Positions 45,326-58,814 of a DNA stretch of 64,000 nt are shown here, piece after piece. The stretch covers positions 26,281,916-26,345,915 of the forward strand of contig NC_052489.1 of assembly GCF_009730915.1 (NCBI RefSeq), in the 5' to 3' direction. The notes under the pieces are model-generated. The model saw only the letters and a list, made by a program, of their open reading frames with translations, did not search any database and was not told where the DNA came from. Position 1 is the stretch's first letter, and every line of letters starts with the position of its first letter. Source of the stretch: Dioscorea cayenensis subsp. rotundata. Taxonomy: Eukaryota; Streptophyta; Magnoliopsida; Dioscoreales; Dioscoreaceae. The position numbers and the translations under genes are program-made.

Positions 45326-48034
45326 CGCTACTCCGATACGATGACAATTAGCAGTGGATTAGAAGATGTTTAGAGTTAAGATGTTAGCACAGGACAGCCT
45401 AACAATTATTATGCATGGAAATCATTATGATTAATAGGGAAGGGATCCAAGAATGTATCATTTGATACTATAAGCACAGCCTTTTCTTTGAAGTTAAACA
45501 ACCTTTTTTGATCAACTGAAATTGACCAATTAAATGGATGGATGGATGGATGGATTTCATCAACAAGAAACAATGGAGAAAACAAAGAGTTTTATGATGC
45601 AATGCAACACAAGGTTGGAGTTGTTGTGGCATTGCTATTATTTTAGCTTCATGTTGAGTGTCTGTTGTGTTGTAGTGCTTGTTTGTATGGACCATTTGGC
45701 ATGCCTTGCTTTGCTTCTACTTAATTAATTCATTCAATACCACATGAAAATGAACTGCTGATAATTTTCTCCTTTTTTTTATTTTTTTTTAATTTTTTTT
45801 ATGGCCTTGCATCCTTATACATTTATTAAAAAGATTTTTGTTTCTTTTTTTCATGTGTTAAAAACCTTAAGGTATGCATGTTAAAATCTCAACAACAACA
45901 ATAATAATAATTGAAAATCTGGTTTATAATTGAGTAATGTTGTTTATAGAAATTTTTTTTTCATGGTAAGTAGAACCAAATCATAACATGAGTTTCTTTT
46001 TCTTTAAAATGTATATTACCACATCTCAAAAATATTAAGTGATTAACCACTCAATTTAGTAGAATGTTCAAATTCTAATTTATACAATTTTGATCCCAAT
46101 TTAATTTAAATTACCATAATAAAAATTTATTAATTATTCTTTGTTCTATTTTTTTTTACTTGTACTTGTATCTCATCTAACATATTTTGTTTGATTTATC
46201 TATTATATTAAAAAATATTATTCAGCTAAATGCCACCATAAATAGTAAGGTTTATTATATTTATTGTTTAGAAATTTGGATTTCAAGCGTGATGGTATAT
46301 ATAAATAAAGGTTAATAATTATATATATATATATATATGAACTACAATTTAAATCCAAAAATAGTAAAAATATATACGTGGTTAATTCACCTTTTTCAAA
46401 AAAAATAATAATAATAATAATGATAACTGATTTGAAATATTTTATAATCTTTAGAATGTCATCAATCTCCAAGGGGGATCAATTGCTTTGTGAATATCAG
46501 AGTAAATTATCCCCTTTCAAAAAAATTGTGACTAATCTATCCACTTTGGCCCTTTCTTCCTATATATATATATATATATATTTATATACATAAACAGATG
46601 TCAATTGGTACCTGTGTTCATGCATCATGGAGAATGTTTGTCAAATGGTATTAAACAAAGAAACAAAGGAAATGACAAAAAGATTACATATCCTTGTAAC
46701 ATTAGATAATTATTATTTATAGCTATGCCTGCAATGATATCTTTATTATGATCCAATATGTTAAATATAAATTATCACCTATTCCAACATTATAACAAAA
46801 TTCCCCTTTTAATTAAGAGACTAAGCAGCCGGCCACTAGCCAACAAGTCTTGCCTTGCAAATGAAGTGTGGATGTTGAACAAGAGTGATGAGGGACCAAT
46901 GCTTTTAAATAGATACTTTAATCACTGATCAATTAAAAACAATTGATTACTTAATTAATTAATTAATTAATCAAGCACACAGCTCAAGACCACCGTACAC
47001 TTGAGAAGCCATTCTAAAGTCCATAAAGTATCAAACAAAACGTTCTCTCCAATGACTAATGCATCTTCCTTCCTTTGATCTTGCTTGCTCTCTTCAGAGG
47101 ATTTTTTTTTTTATAAGTTTATTAATTAATGGATGTTACAGGAGATTCATTCGGCAACTCATTGAACCAGTTTAAAGATTATTAAATATCTCTAATTTTA
47201 TAATATATATATATATATATATTATAGGATTCAGGCGTCTAGATTAAGATAACCATGTTTATTGATTTTGCAATGAGATATATGTTTATCAGAAAAGCAA
47301 TATTTTCATAATTTTTTTTAATCTTATTATTAAGTCTTATTGGTTCCAAGAAGTGTGAAAAAGATTCTAGTACATAAGTGGTGGATGAGAGGTGGATAGT
47401 TGACTCAGTTTAGAAAGCTCAAAGAACTCATTTGACTGGTAAAACAAGTTAATTGTTACATAGAGATATCTAAACTATATTTGTTGATAATAATAAATAA
47501 ATTAGCAAAACATAGGAAGAGGGTGCAAGGGTGAGTTGGATGTGAGAGCCGGCAACAGAGCATTGGAAGAGATGTTGTGGTTTTATTGGGACTTGAAGAG
47601 CAGCTTCTTCATTCTTATTTTTATTTTTTAATAATGTAATTTGTAAAATAAATATTCTGAGAGTTAACAAACGTATGGTATCTATAGATTGACAGCTAGA
47701 ACTTAAGAGAAAAACATAACTCAAGACAGCATGGCTTGTCATTGTCATCTTCATGATATTAGAATTTGTCAAAGGAACTCTTGTGCTTATCAGATATTTT
47801 AGGTTTCCTAGTACTTGCTTTGCATTCTTGAAAAATGCTTCATTGTTGACTCCACTTAAAAAATAATAAATAAATAAATAAATTTAATTCCTCTGGGAAA
47901 TAATAAGGAAGCCAAGCTCACCCATTTAAAATCTGTTAGATAAAGGTAATTTTTGTCTAGAATCTGAGATCAAACTATATATACAAAACAGAATCTCAAA
48001 ACCTGCTTTCATCACACTAGAGAGGAAACATTAG

Positions 48035-48069
<35 letters not shown>

Positions 48070-48283
48070 TTGTTTTGACAAAGGAGCTAAGCAAACTGAA
48101 ATAAAGCTACAAAACATAGCAGACAAACTATATACAATTAGAACAAAAGACAACAGAGTGATCATGATCATGTTGGTTTTGGTTTCTTAGAAACAAAGAC
48201 GATGCTGCAGGTACCTGGTCCAAAAGTCTTGAGTTTTCACTTTAATACCATGCTCAAGATGGCAGTATATATCCTTCTTTGGT
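45326..48283. other. Intergenic DNA between the divergent ends of the RLK and INO80C genes
   Basis: About 3 kb. The left part should hold the RLK promoter, and the last 100-200 bases the 3' UTR of the minus-strand INO80C gene. It holds simple repeats only: (ATGG)5 at 45534-45553, AT runs near 46321, 46561 and 47203, a TTAA repeat near 46955, and a longer AT run at 48039-48066. No gene or mobile-element ends recognised. Confidence 0.5.
48039..48066. repeat. (AT)14 microsatellite
   Basis: An uninterrupted AT dinucleotide run. Confidence 0.95.
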
Positions 48284-51200
48284 TTACTTCAATACAATGG
48301 CTGCATTCCTCAAGGATAGATATCTCTGAACATATTCATTAGGAAGGTATCTGATGCACTTGAGAACATCTGGACTTGCATATCGGAGGCTGGTTCTTGG
48401 GTCAACATATGGTGCCTGCATTAACAAATTACTTCCTGTCACAATAAAGACACTAAACCATGCAAATTCAACGCATAAAGTGAAAAATCAGATATGTGTT
48501 AGGAGCTCGAGGAGGATAAGCGGACACAAAAGAGTATATTGGTGCAAATGAAATGCTTGACAAAATCTATAGGTTGAAAATTTTTATAAAGTGAAACATT
48601 TATATTGGACAATAGTTGAAAACTTTTGTGGTAAATTTAGATCCTAGCATCCACAATAGTTAAGGCAAAGGAGTTTGTCAACATAATCACTTTCATTAAG
48701 CTGTTAATTATATAAACCCATCCTTGCATTTAGGAAATCTTAATCTACGAATATTTTGACCCGACATCTTATTGTACACTTGAAAAATGTCCTCATGGAA
48801 TTAAGCTTATATTGCTGGAAGTTGAGATGCAAATTTTGGCATATGATGGATATTCAATTTAAGCTTATCTTTCAAAACAGGCCAGGCCAATCCAGTCCAT
48901 CATTGACAACCTTATATAGTTAGGTTAGGACCAATTGGATATATACTGATCAAATAGGATGGTAATATGGTGCAACTACAATCTAATCTACCTCCAAGAT
49001 CCTCCTAGTTGTATTTGTCACCTTACAAGAAATCAAGTAAAGGAACAAACAATCCATTGCGCAAAAACCTCCTAAACATGGGAATCATAGGCAACGTGAA
49101 AGATAACTTCTCATGGGAGCATTCAAGGCACCATAATAAAGAAGAGGCATACATAACAAATTTTGTTCCTAGATTATTAATGAAGGGGGCCTACAAAGGC
49201 TCAAAAGCCATTTGGGGTTGTTTCCTTTTTCTTGGGCTTTCTTCATATTGCTTTATTCTCTCCTTTATATTTTCAAATGATAATAGAACAGATCATCACT
49301 TTAATATAATATGTTTTCTTCTTAGTTGAGTCTAATTAATGTTCCTTCTGTATTAATTACCCTTTACTTTGTGACGGTCGATGTCATTGATTTGTAGCAT
49401 CCAATGCAACTTTCTAGGTCCACTCAAAATAAAATCTTATGAGTTGCATGCATGAATCGCATAAAAGTATAAATTGGTATTTAGTGCATATATGCATACA
49501 CATATTTATATTTCGATAGAAATATACGAGTCATAGGAGTTTTGAGCTTTGTTAAATTTTGCAGTAAACTTAAACTATGGGTATTGTGATCAGTTTATAA
49601 CTTTGGGTTAAAACCAAATCGCAATTAACTAGGAAGTTCTACCTAAAGTGGCTTTTACAATAATAGTGAAGATTTTGAGTTATATATAATTAATTATGAA
49701 TAAAAAAGGGAGTTTCCTGCAAAAGCAGAAAATTTCAGAGCTATCATAGATGGTTTTTGACTAAACATCGTTCACTTAGCAAAGGCATTAGTATGTGCTT
49801 TAATCTACTGTTATATGATTGCCCTCATTAAATAATATAAAAATCTGTAAAGCAAAAATGTGTCTGATAGTGGAAGCATGGTAACAGTAAACATGCCATG
49901 ATGAGCTGATGATGGAAAAGATATAAAAGCATTTCTAAAGAAAATAAGCCCCGCAGATAAGACAGCTATATACCTTGAATCCAGTGACATCACAAAATTT
50001 CTTTGGTGGGTACATGGATGGTGGCGACTCTATGCTTAAATCTGAAAACAAACGTTGAGTTATGTTAGAGGACACTTTGGCACAATCACAATATAATAGG
50101 TAAAAGGAAGTCTCAAGACTATAACAACAATAAATCCATATGCAGAGTTATCAAGATTGAAAAAATAAAATGTGCCTAGGGAAAAGGTAGTGCACTGAAT
50201 TAAATCTGAATTTGTTCACTTTTCATATGGGTAATTCAAGCTGGTCAGGCTAGACAAGGAATTAAAACTAGTAACCCAAGTTAAGGCTATTTCAATCAAA
50301 CATCAAACTAAACCAAATTAATCACCATAAACTAAAACATACAACAAGAAGGGATAATGATAGATTGAGTTAGGCATATCTCTGAGCATGCATATAAACC
50401 TGGCTCCCAATTAATGCTATTGCAAATTCTATTATGTAGGTTTATGCTTGTCTTATCCATGTTCCAAACCAAACTTCTCCACCTACACATAACTTCCACA
50501 AGTACATTTAACAAGTACTAAATCCTTTCTCATTTGGCTCATTCTAAGTCTTCTTGATCAACAAGCGGGGAAAAAGTACTCCTGGCTTTATATCTTTCCA
50601 TCATCATCATCCATGTGAAGTATAAGACTCCATAAACCAAACCCTCACCTGATGTTTCTTTTTCTTCAAGTCTGCATAGTAAATCAAAGCTGTTCATTTC
50701 TCTTAAGCACTCCTAATTTTTTCTCCATTACAAACCAATCCCAAGGATAAATCCACAACTTCTCTCTCTGCATTCTCACTTTTCAATTCTCCTAGACGGC
50801 AATAACTCAGCATTTTTCTTTTATCCAAAAGCCACAACAACAAATGACAGAACTTAAGGAGCAAGATAACTAAAACAGACGGGCACAGAAAGACCTAAAG
50901 GCCCTTGCATTAACAACAGACTACACCAAATGCTTTGTGGGAAAGATCCTTTATAGGAATAATATTTAGCGAATCAGGCTACAGACTTCACCAAAGCAAG
51001 GAAATAATTTATAAGAGGGACACTATAAGTAAAAATGCTAGGTTTCATCTAAGCAGGCTTGATCCGTGCATATGTGTGGACATAGTCAAACCAAGTGCCT
51101 GGCTTCAAAGCTGAAATCAGCACAGAAAATTAATGATGAGGCAAACTGTTCCATTATCCCACCACACCGTCAGCCCACAACAAAGATCAACTTTTTGCAT

Positions 51201-51691
51201 TAATAGAATCTAGAAACTGAAAGAAAATCCACAAAAAAGCTAACCATTTAAAAGTTTTTAAATTTAATTATGCAAACAGAAACAATAAACTCTCCATGCG
51301 CTCAATCTTAACCTCCTATGAATCCGAGTCTTAGAACAAAACATTGATAAAGTTAGCCATGTAATAGAAGAGTAATATGAGAAACTTTGAGCAGTCAACT
51401 CTTTCTAGATGGCAAAGAATGGCATCGAGACAAACAATTAAGAAACAAGGGGAAGATATCTATCTATATGTGAGTGTGTGTGTGTGTGTGTGTGTGAGCG
51501 AGAGAGAGAGAGAGAGAGATCGCACAGTTGGGTTCATTTTCCAGGAAGTTCTCAGCCTGCAGGATCTGCTTCAGATGCTTCCAATGGCGACCACGCGATT
51601 GGGCTTTAGGGTACTTATCGGACATCTGGATCCTCTTGAAAGGCAGAACGGCGAGCAGCGCCATCTCCGAGTTCACCACCTCCGGTTCCAT
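48284..51691 (-). CDS. INO80C: INO80 chromatin-remodelling complex subunit C (YL1-C domain)
   Basis: Three exons, 51526-51691, 49974-50041 and 48284-48415, join to 121 residues. The first encodes MEPEVVNSEMALLAVLPFKRIQ...RGRHWKHLKQIL. The second encodes IESPPSMYPPKKFCDVTG. The third encodes the YL1-C domain, APYVDPRTSLRYASPDV ... YVQRYLSLRNAAIVLK. This is the plant homologue of INO80C/Ies6, which with Arp5 couples the INO80 ATPase to the nucleosome; it acts in the nucleus. The small size is normal for the family. The first donor is a weak AACT/GTGCGA, fixed by phase (T+AT gives Tyr, making PNY-LSIESPP). An in-frame ATG 57 bp upstream (51748) would extend the protein by 19 residues; MEPEVV is the family-typical start. 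Both introns are about 1.5 kb. Confidence 0.88.
51471..51520. repeat. Compound (GT)n(GA)n microsatellite at the first splice donor of INO80C
   Basis: About 11-12 GT repeats followed by about 9-10 GA repeats on the plus strand. In the transcript this is CU-rich then CA-rich and begins about six bases inside intron 1, directly after the weak GTGCGA donor. Confidence 0.95.
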
Positions 51692-52008
51692 AACGCTTGC
51701 TTCCAAGAAACCTAAGAAAACCCATCCATGGCCCTCAGTTTTCTCCAAAGAAACACTACCAAGGAAGTAGATGGAGAGAAGAGGATCAAGAAAACCCTAG
51801 AATCCGAGAGAGGATAGGGAGTTACCGAACGAAATGGCGGAGATCGAGGACAGCGCAAGGAAAGAGGAGCGGAGACGATGCAGCGCTTGAGGTTGAAACC
51901 ACAGAGAAGCTTGAAGAGGATACAAGAGAATTTCAAGGAAACTCCGGAGCTTGGAAAACTCAAAACTGTTTTCAATTTCTGTTTTCAAGGAACATCGTTG
52001 TGAAAATA

Positions 52009-52193
52009 GAACTCATCTCCCTAGTTCTAGTTCTGGAACCAGGAAATACTTTGGTTCTAACCTATTAAAATTTGATATGTGTCCTCAATCACAATAGAAA
52101 AAATATAATAATATCTCACATAAGATACATGTCAGAATATAATAGGCTGAAACTAGTAAAATCCCTGGTTCCAGAACCAAGGGAGATGAATTC
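52009..52193. mobile_element. Mutator-like MITE with 9-bp TSD near the INO80C 5' end
   Basis: A 185-bp foldback element. Its left arm, from GAACTCATCTCCCT through TTCTGGAACCAGG, and the reverse complement of its right arm, from GAATTCATCTCCCT through TTCTGGAACCAGG, pair over about 75 bp with small gaps. It is flanked by GTGAAAATA (52000-52008) and GTAAAAATA (52194-52202), an 8-of-9 match expected for a 9-bp target-site duplication. Long inverted repeats and a 9-bp TSD suggest a Mutator-type non-autonomous element. It lies about 320 bp upstream of the INO80C start codon. Confidence 0.75.
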
Positions 52194-52202
52194 GTAAAAA
52201 TA

Positions 52203-53460
52203 ACCGGGAATAAACTGGATTTATTAATTCATTAATTCATTAATTAATGCTTGTGAGTCTGTGACTGGGTTTTTTTAAAAAAAATAGAATTTTTGGTATT
52301 TATAATTTTTAAAATTAACGGAAATTTCATTATTTTATTGTTTTAAATTATTTTCTAATATCATAATATATATATATATATATATAAATGTGTGTGTTTT
52401 TTCCTAGGCCTTAAAAGCACATGTATCAAGCTTGTTTCGAGTAAATTTTTTGGAATTCTGAAGACGCTCTAGTGCGCTTGCCCTTGTCTGATTAGCTAAA
52501 ATATATTTATTTATATTTTTTAAAATTAAATTTTCCTATTTATAAAAAATTAAATGTGAAATAAAATAATTTCATCCCTCCTTAAAGTTTTTGTTTATAA
52601 CGTGACTATTATTATACCTCAATCATATCTAAAAAAAAATTAAAATCTTGACCTCTGACATAAAAATTAAATGTCTTACTATTCAATTATTACTGTAATT
52701 ATCACTTTTAATATTTTCATGAACCTCGTAATTTAAATGTTTTTTAAATAAATATGAAATCTAAATGTATTATTATGTGTGGAAATATTTATGCAGTTTT
52801 CTCAATTAATTTTTACCAACCAACACAGGTGCGGCTATCATCATTAAGGGTAAATTAATACTGATATCAAGTGATATTAGTTTATTTTAAATCAAAATCT
52901 ATTAATTATTCATGCTTTCTTAAAGATAAAGACAAGAGGTGGGCTCTTCTTAGAATTCTTTATGTCCCTTGTTAGATTGCCCAGTTTTAATGTTTTATGC
53001 CAAATTATTGGTTTTCAACTGGGTTAATTAAAACCAATTAACTGTGGTATATCTGGTTACAATCCTGATCCTTAGTAAAATCTAAAAAGGATTTAATGCA
53101 ATTTATTGCCATTGCTTGCTGCCCGAGTTACTCAAATATCAAACAGAGAATATAAATTGGCTCAGTGTTGAAAAATATAAATATTAATATATGTGTTATC
53201 GTAGAAAATTCGTATGTTAATTTAAATCCCATTTAAATAAACTATCTCGACCATAACTTTTTTTTTTATTTTATTTTTATAAAATCCTGTATTTTAAATG
53301 GCGAAGTAATTTAAAATCAATAGTGGATTTTTTTAAAAAAATTGGGCGTGAAATTAAATATAATTTTATTTAATTTTTCAATTTATTATAGCATTCAATA
53401 TATTACTATTAGACTATTACGAATGTAATGATAATAAAAAAAAATTAAAACAAAGAATCG
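52203..53460. other. AT-rich intergenic DNA
   Basis: No gene recognised. It contains short ATTAATTC repeats near 52225 and an AT run near 52368. Confidence 0.5.
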
Positions 53461-53640
53461 TCAGTTAGCTCACTAGTAATAACCCATGCTTGTAATCGAA
53501 AAATCTCGAGTTCAAATATTTTATATTAAAATTCATTTTCTCAAAAGCTATATAATGAAGTATTTATTTCTAAAAAGTAAGTCAATGCATTATAACTAAT
53601 ACATTTTCATACATGTTTGTCTTTTACTCTGTTGTTTGTT
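53461..53640 (+). mobile_element. tRNA-derived SINE (Au-like), decayed
   Basis: A tRNA-like head with an A-box-like TTAGCTCACTAGTAA, a spacer CCCATGCTTGTAATCGAA and a B-box-like CTCGAGTTCAAATATT. This order and spacing match plant tRNA-derived SINEs such as the Au family (GTAGCTCAGTGGTAA ... CTCGAGTTCGAATC). The body then runs to a T-rich TTTACTCTGTTGTTTGTTG end. The element is mutated and no clear target-site duplication was found, so its limits are approximate. Confidence 0.55.
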
Positions 53641-54375
53641 GATTTTATTTTAAAAAAATAAAATAAAATAATAAAAAACATCTAAATAGCTCAAAGCCAC
53701 TTTTCATACATTTAAAACAAAATTATATATTTAATGAAACCAATAGTACGAAAAACAAGCGTCGGTGTGACCACACCCCAGTAACATAGTAGTTGCTCAA
53801 TCCTATTCATCAACATCCCAATTAAATAAATAAATAATTAATTAATTAATTAATTAAATAATCCAAAACTAAATTAAAAAAAAAAAAAAACCCCAACTCC
53901 CCACCCGTTAATCATCTCCAAAACCGGCCGCATTTGGCAACAAGCAAAGCACCCCCTCTCCAACAATTCAAATCATTTCAAAAGCGCTCTCAATGACTGA
54001 CCCCCCGACAAAACCCCCCCAATTTCAATTTCAATTTCAATTTCAATTTCCCATTTTCCCCCTCTTCACACGCTCGCATTCGACCCCCAACCTACTTCTC
54101 TCGCACGTGCCACCCCCAAAACAAATCCATCCCTCTCTCCCTTCTCTCTCTCGTGTCCCAAACAACGCCCCTTTCTCTTTCCTCTTCTCTTCCCCTCCTC
54201 CTCCACCTCCCCCACCCTTTTTGTTTTCTTTTTCTTTTTTCTTTTCCTTTTTTTATCGCTTCGCTTTCGTTCTTGCTCGCCGGCTTGCCGGCCGTGCGGC
54301 GGGATCCGATCTCCGGCTTGGATCCAGTGTTGGTTACCCTGACGGTTGGCATTATTGGAAGGAAGGGCTGGAGCA
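53641..54375. other. Promoter and 5' leader region of MOR1
   Basis: AT-rich up to about 53900, with a (TTAA)n run near 53838-53858, then strongly C/CT-rich up to the start codon. The CT-rich part is probably promoter and 5' UTR. Open frames on either strand here are compositional artefacts. Confidence 0.5.
54021..54050. repeat. (AATTTC)5 hexamer repeat
   Basis: Five perfect tandem copies of AATTTC, upstream of MOR1. Confidence 0.95.
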
Positions 54376-57300
54376 ATGTCGACGGAGGATGAGAAGCTGT
54401 TGAAAGAGGCGAAGAAGCTCCCTTGGGATGAACGGCTTACGCATAAGAACTGGAAGGTGAGGAACGACGCCAACATCGATCTTGCCGCTGTCTGTGACTC
54501 CATCACCGATCCTAAAGACCCCCGCCTCCGTGACTTTGGTGAGCGTGATATTGCCTTTTCTTGATTTGATTTGGTGTTGATCTGTAGATCTGTGTCGTTG
54601 TTTTCGAATTATCTTTTGAATTGGTGTCGGTTCGGAGCTCACTTGGTGGTCTGGTTGTTGTTTAGATCCGGATTGGTGTTGGTTTGAGGGTTTGGATTTA
54701 TTCGTTTGTTTTTGTGATTCAGGGCCTTTGTTCAGGAAGACGGTTGCGGATTCGAACGCACCCGTGCAGGAGAAGGCGCTTGACGCGCTGATTGCGTTTT
54801 TAAGAGCGGCAGATGCTGATGCTGGGAGGTAAGAATGGCGGATAAGGATCAGCATTGATTGTTGGGATTGAGTGCGTGTTTGCCGCTTAGTGTTGTGTTT
54901 TACTGACTTAATTTTCATTTTTTTATTTTATTTTATTTTGGTCAAGGTACGCAAAGGAAACCTGTGATGCCATTGTCGCAAAGTGCCTTACAGGACGTCC
55001 TAAGACAGTGGAGAAATCTCAGGCTGTATTTATGCTATGGGTGGAGTTGGAGGCGGTTGATGTTTTCTTGGTATGATTTTTGTTTGTTTTTGAAATTTAG
55101 TCAGTCTGTGTTTTGTTTAGCATATGTATTGTATAATTTAACATGAAGATGGAGTTTCATGTGGCATTTGAGGCAACAATTCAAGCCGTGATGCCCTGAT
55201 TGATAATGTCATGTTTATGACGTCTTGATCGGCTTTAGATTTTGAGTGTGCCTTCTGTCAACTTAGGTTTAAATTACTGTTTGATTGCATTGTTCTTTTT
55301 ATGCATGCTCTGCTATATTGATTTCAGTTGGTTTGCTAATGGTGATATGGTACCTTCTTAGTACATGTTATTTTATGATTCATGGCCATTGTGCAATTAT
55401 TATCATTCTAAAGCAGCTGGCCTTATTGATTTGACTTGTTAAAAATTGATTTTTCAGGAAGCTATGGAGAAGGCAATTAAAAATAAAGTTGCGAAAGCAG
55501 TCGTTCCAGCTATAGATGTCATGTTTCAAGCTCTTAGGTTCCATAATTTTATTCTTTATTTTTTAAAATTTGAACTGATTTCTGTAATGACAAGTAATTT
55601 GTAACAATTATCTGGTGCACAGTGAATTTGGAGCAAAGGTCATCCCTCCCAAGAAGATTTTGAAAATGTTACCTGAACTTTTTGATCACCAAGACCAAAA
55701 TGTCCGTGCTTCTTCTAAAGGACTTACACTTGAATTATGTCGCTGGATAGGGAAGGATCCGGTAAAATCCATTTTGTTTGAGAAAATGCGGGATACTATG
55801 GTGAGGATAGTCATCTTTTTTTTTTGGTCCACGTATCAATGTTGTAAGTTATAGTTGAAATAACTATTTCTGTTTCACTTGAAGAAAAAAGAGCTCGAGG
55901 CTGAGCTTGCTAACGTTACAGGAACTGCAAGGCCAACCCGCAAAATAAGGTTTTACCTTTCTCTCTGAACTATCTTTTAATCTACATATGGTGCCTTTAT
56001 GTTCACCATTTTGTGAAATTAAACACCATCGTGAACCTAGATATGATTACTGTATAAACTGTGTCAAATTGGACACTCTATAGCAGAACAGGAGAGGTAA
56101 ATGCCTTCATTAGTGATGTGACACCCAAGATCAACCTGCTTGGCTGTTTAGGAACATTATTCAAAAGTCCTTCATGAGGAACATATTTTTGTACAACATA
56201 ACCAAAATTATGATAGTTTTTTATCATGTTTTTACTTTGGCTTGCATTTGATATGCTTTGAAGGTCTGGAAGCTAACCACCGCTAAACCATCGTGGCATT
56301 AGTTATATGGTGTACAAAAAATTTAACAGGCTCATTTGGTTTTGTAGACAGATGTGCTTGTAGTTTGTGAATGCTTGCCTATATGTATCTGTCTTTTATA
56401 TATATTGCTGGTAATATTTTGTTTATCATATTAGTAATTGTATGATGTGTGCAATGTCTTAGTGGTGTTTTGCCAAAAAAGGCATTTTACTTTCTAACCC
56501 AGACATGCATCTTATAGATTGAGTATGATTCATGATATTGATTTATTTATTTATTTATTTATTTTTTTATTTTTTTTTGCTTTGCTTAAGATTGATGTGT
56601 TGTAGTAAAATTTGTAGTTTTTGATTATGCGATTGGCTCTTACATCTAGGACTGATGAAGTAAACATATGCAATTTCTTTGATATTTGGTATGGTCCGTA
56701 TGGAGAAGATGTAGTTTGTTTACATAAATATCTGAATTTCGCTAAAGGTCACTACTGATGGATTTGTCTGTGTTGTGATACCCAAGTATGTTTGAATTAT
56801 TTAAGGCACATTTGGGATGACTTATCTGAAGATGTAGATGCACTTGTGTTATAGTGATATTCAGTGATGTTTGCTCAACCCTTGCTAGCCTTCTGGATGA
56901 CTTCGTAATCTAATGCAAATAATTCATATACTCATTTAAGATGAGTATCATTTTAATTGCTATAATGTCTTAAGATTATTTACTTGATAGCATAATAACT
57001 ATTTCTTAGAAGCTGTTTACTGTATTTTATCATAGTAACCTTGTACAGCTCGTAACAGTTTCTGAAGATGTTCAATATGACACCTGTTATTTTGAGTTTC
57101 TCTGTGCATCAGGAAAATGTCATATGATCTTTTGACTTAATTTTTAATTAAATTGTTTATAAAACGATTTAGCTGGTTGGAAACCCCATTTTCTTTAGCA
57201 GTCACAACTGTTTATGTTAATAATCTCAAACACAATTATTGGTGAACTATCTGTATTTTTGTTGGGAACTAAAACGACATGTCATCAGGCAAAGCTTTGA

Positions 57301-58760
57301 ACATTTTATCAAGGATCAAGGTGTATCACTTATCTTTGTTATGGGTCTGTATTCTTTTTTAGAATAAACTGGAATGTGGTTGGGTAGAATTGTGGATTGG
57401 TTTCTTACATACAACGTTGAGTATTTATTTAGTTGGCCAAAATATTTTAAATTTCATCTAATGGCAGGTCTGAACAAGACAAGGAGCCGGAACAAGAAGT
57501 CATCTCTGAAACTGCAGGTACTGGTGCTTCTGAAGATTCTGTACTTGAAGGTAAGGAATTAGTTCATGCATGTAATTACAGTTGCTTTTTTTTTTTAAAT
57601 AGTGTCTTACTCTTGTACTTTTGTTGACCTGGTACTATATTGATTTGAAGTTATCATTTCGTGTTATGGATAACCTTTTTTTTTCCAACAAAAATTTCAG
57701 CCCCTCAGGAAATAGATGAATACGAGCTTGTGGATCCAGTTGACATACTGACTCCTTTGGATAAGTCCGGATTTTGGGATGGCGTGGTATGTTTTTTCTC
57801 ATCCTTATTACTTATATTTTTGTTTTAATATATGGTTGTGAAGTTCCAACCATCAGATTAGTTAGAGCTTGTTTTCTGTGCCTTCAGAAAGCTACTAAAT
57901 GGTCTGAAAGGAGGGATGCAGTTGCAGAGCTCACTAAGCTTGCTTCGACTAAAAGAATTGCTCCTGGTGATTTTACTGAAATTTGCCGTACTCTTAAGAA
58001 GGTAATGTTATTTTTTTAATCTCCATTTTGGTAGCCTCTGTGTATCTATCTTACCTGAAGGTAATATTATTTTGTTTATCACCATTTTGTTAAGCCTTGT
58101 GTATCTATCTTACCTTGATTGACCTTGTAATTAGTGGATATAAAGATTAAAGTCATTTGGATATCTGTAGGTTCATCAGTGTCACTACATATAGACATCT
58201 TCTACTGCCCAATTTGGATCCCATATCATTACCAATGTTGTTGAGCAACCATTTTGATGACTGGATCACTACCAATTTGGATCGTATATCCTACAACATA
58301 TAGACATTATTATAATTTTTTTCGTGAGGTTTTAATTAAATATCTTCTGTATTCCAGCTTGTTACCGATGTAAACCTTGCTGTTTCTGTGGAAGCCATTC
58401 AAGCAATTGGAAATTTAGGCAGGGGCCTAAGAAATCATTTTTCTGGAAGCTCGCGTTTTTTATTACCTGTACTTCTTGTAAGTATATTGGGCTTTTGGAA
58501 TATTCTATTTATACTGGGATATTGATTCATTTTACAGTTGCTGACATGCAGTATGCTTTTGTACTGTTCATTTGAGCATATACTTGTTAGGATATTGCTG
58601 AATTTTCGTGAATTATGTAAATTGCTTTATTTACATCATTGAAATATTAGCTTCCTTTGTGTTGCTTCTTAGGCGGTGTTTGTTGGTTTTGCTTGAATTT
58701 GTTTTGGAGGAAAAAATCTTTTGGACTGAATTTTGACATAATTAATATTAATATCAATAT

Positions 58761-58814
<54 letters not shown>

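Noticed and set aside
51464-51748. 94-codon minus-strand frame ending in a Ser-Leu/His-Thr repeat as a separate protein
   Set aside because: Its first part is exon 1 of the INO80C homologue; the repeat part is translated intron microsatellite.
54066-54506. Lys/Arg/Glu-rich antisense frames over the MOR1 5' region
   Set aside because: They arise from the CT-rich leader and overlap the first MOR1 exon; low-complexity artefacts.
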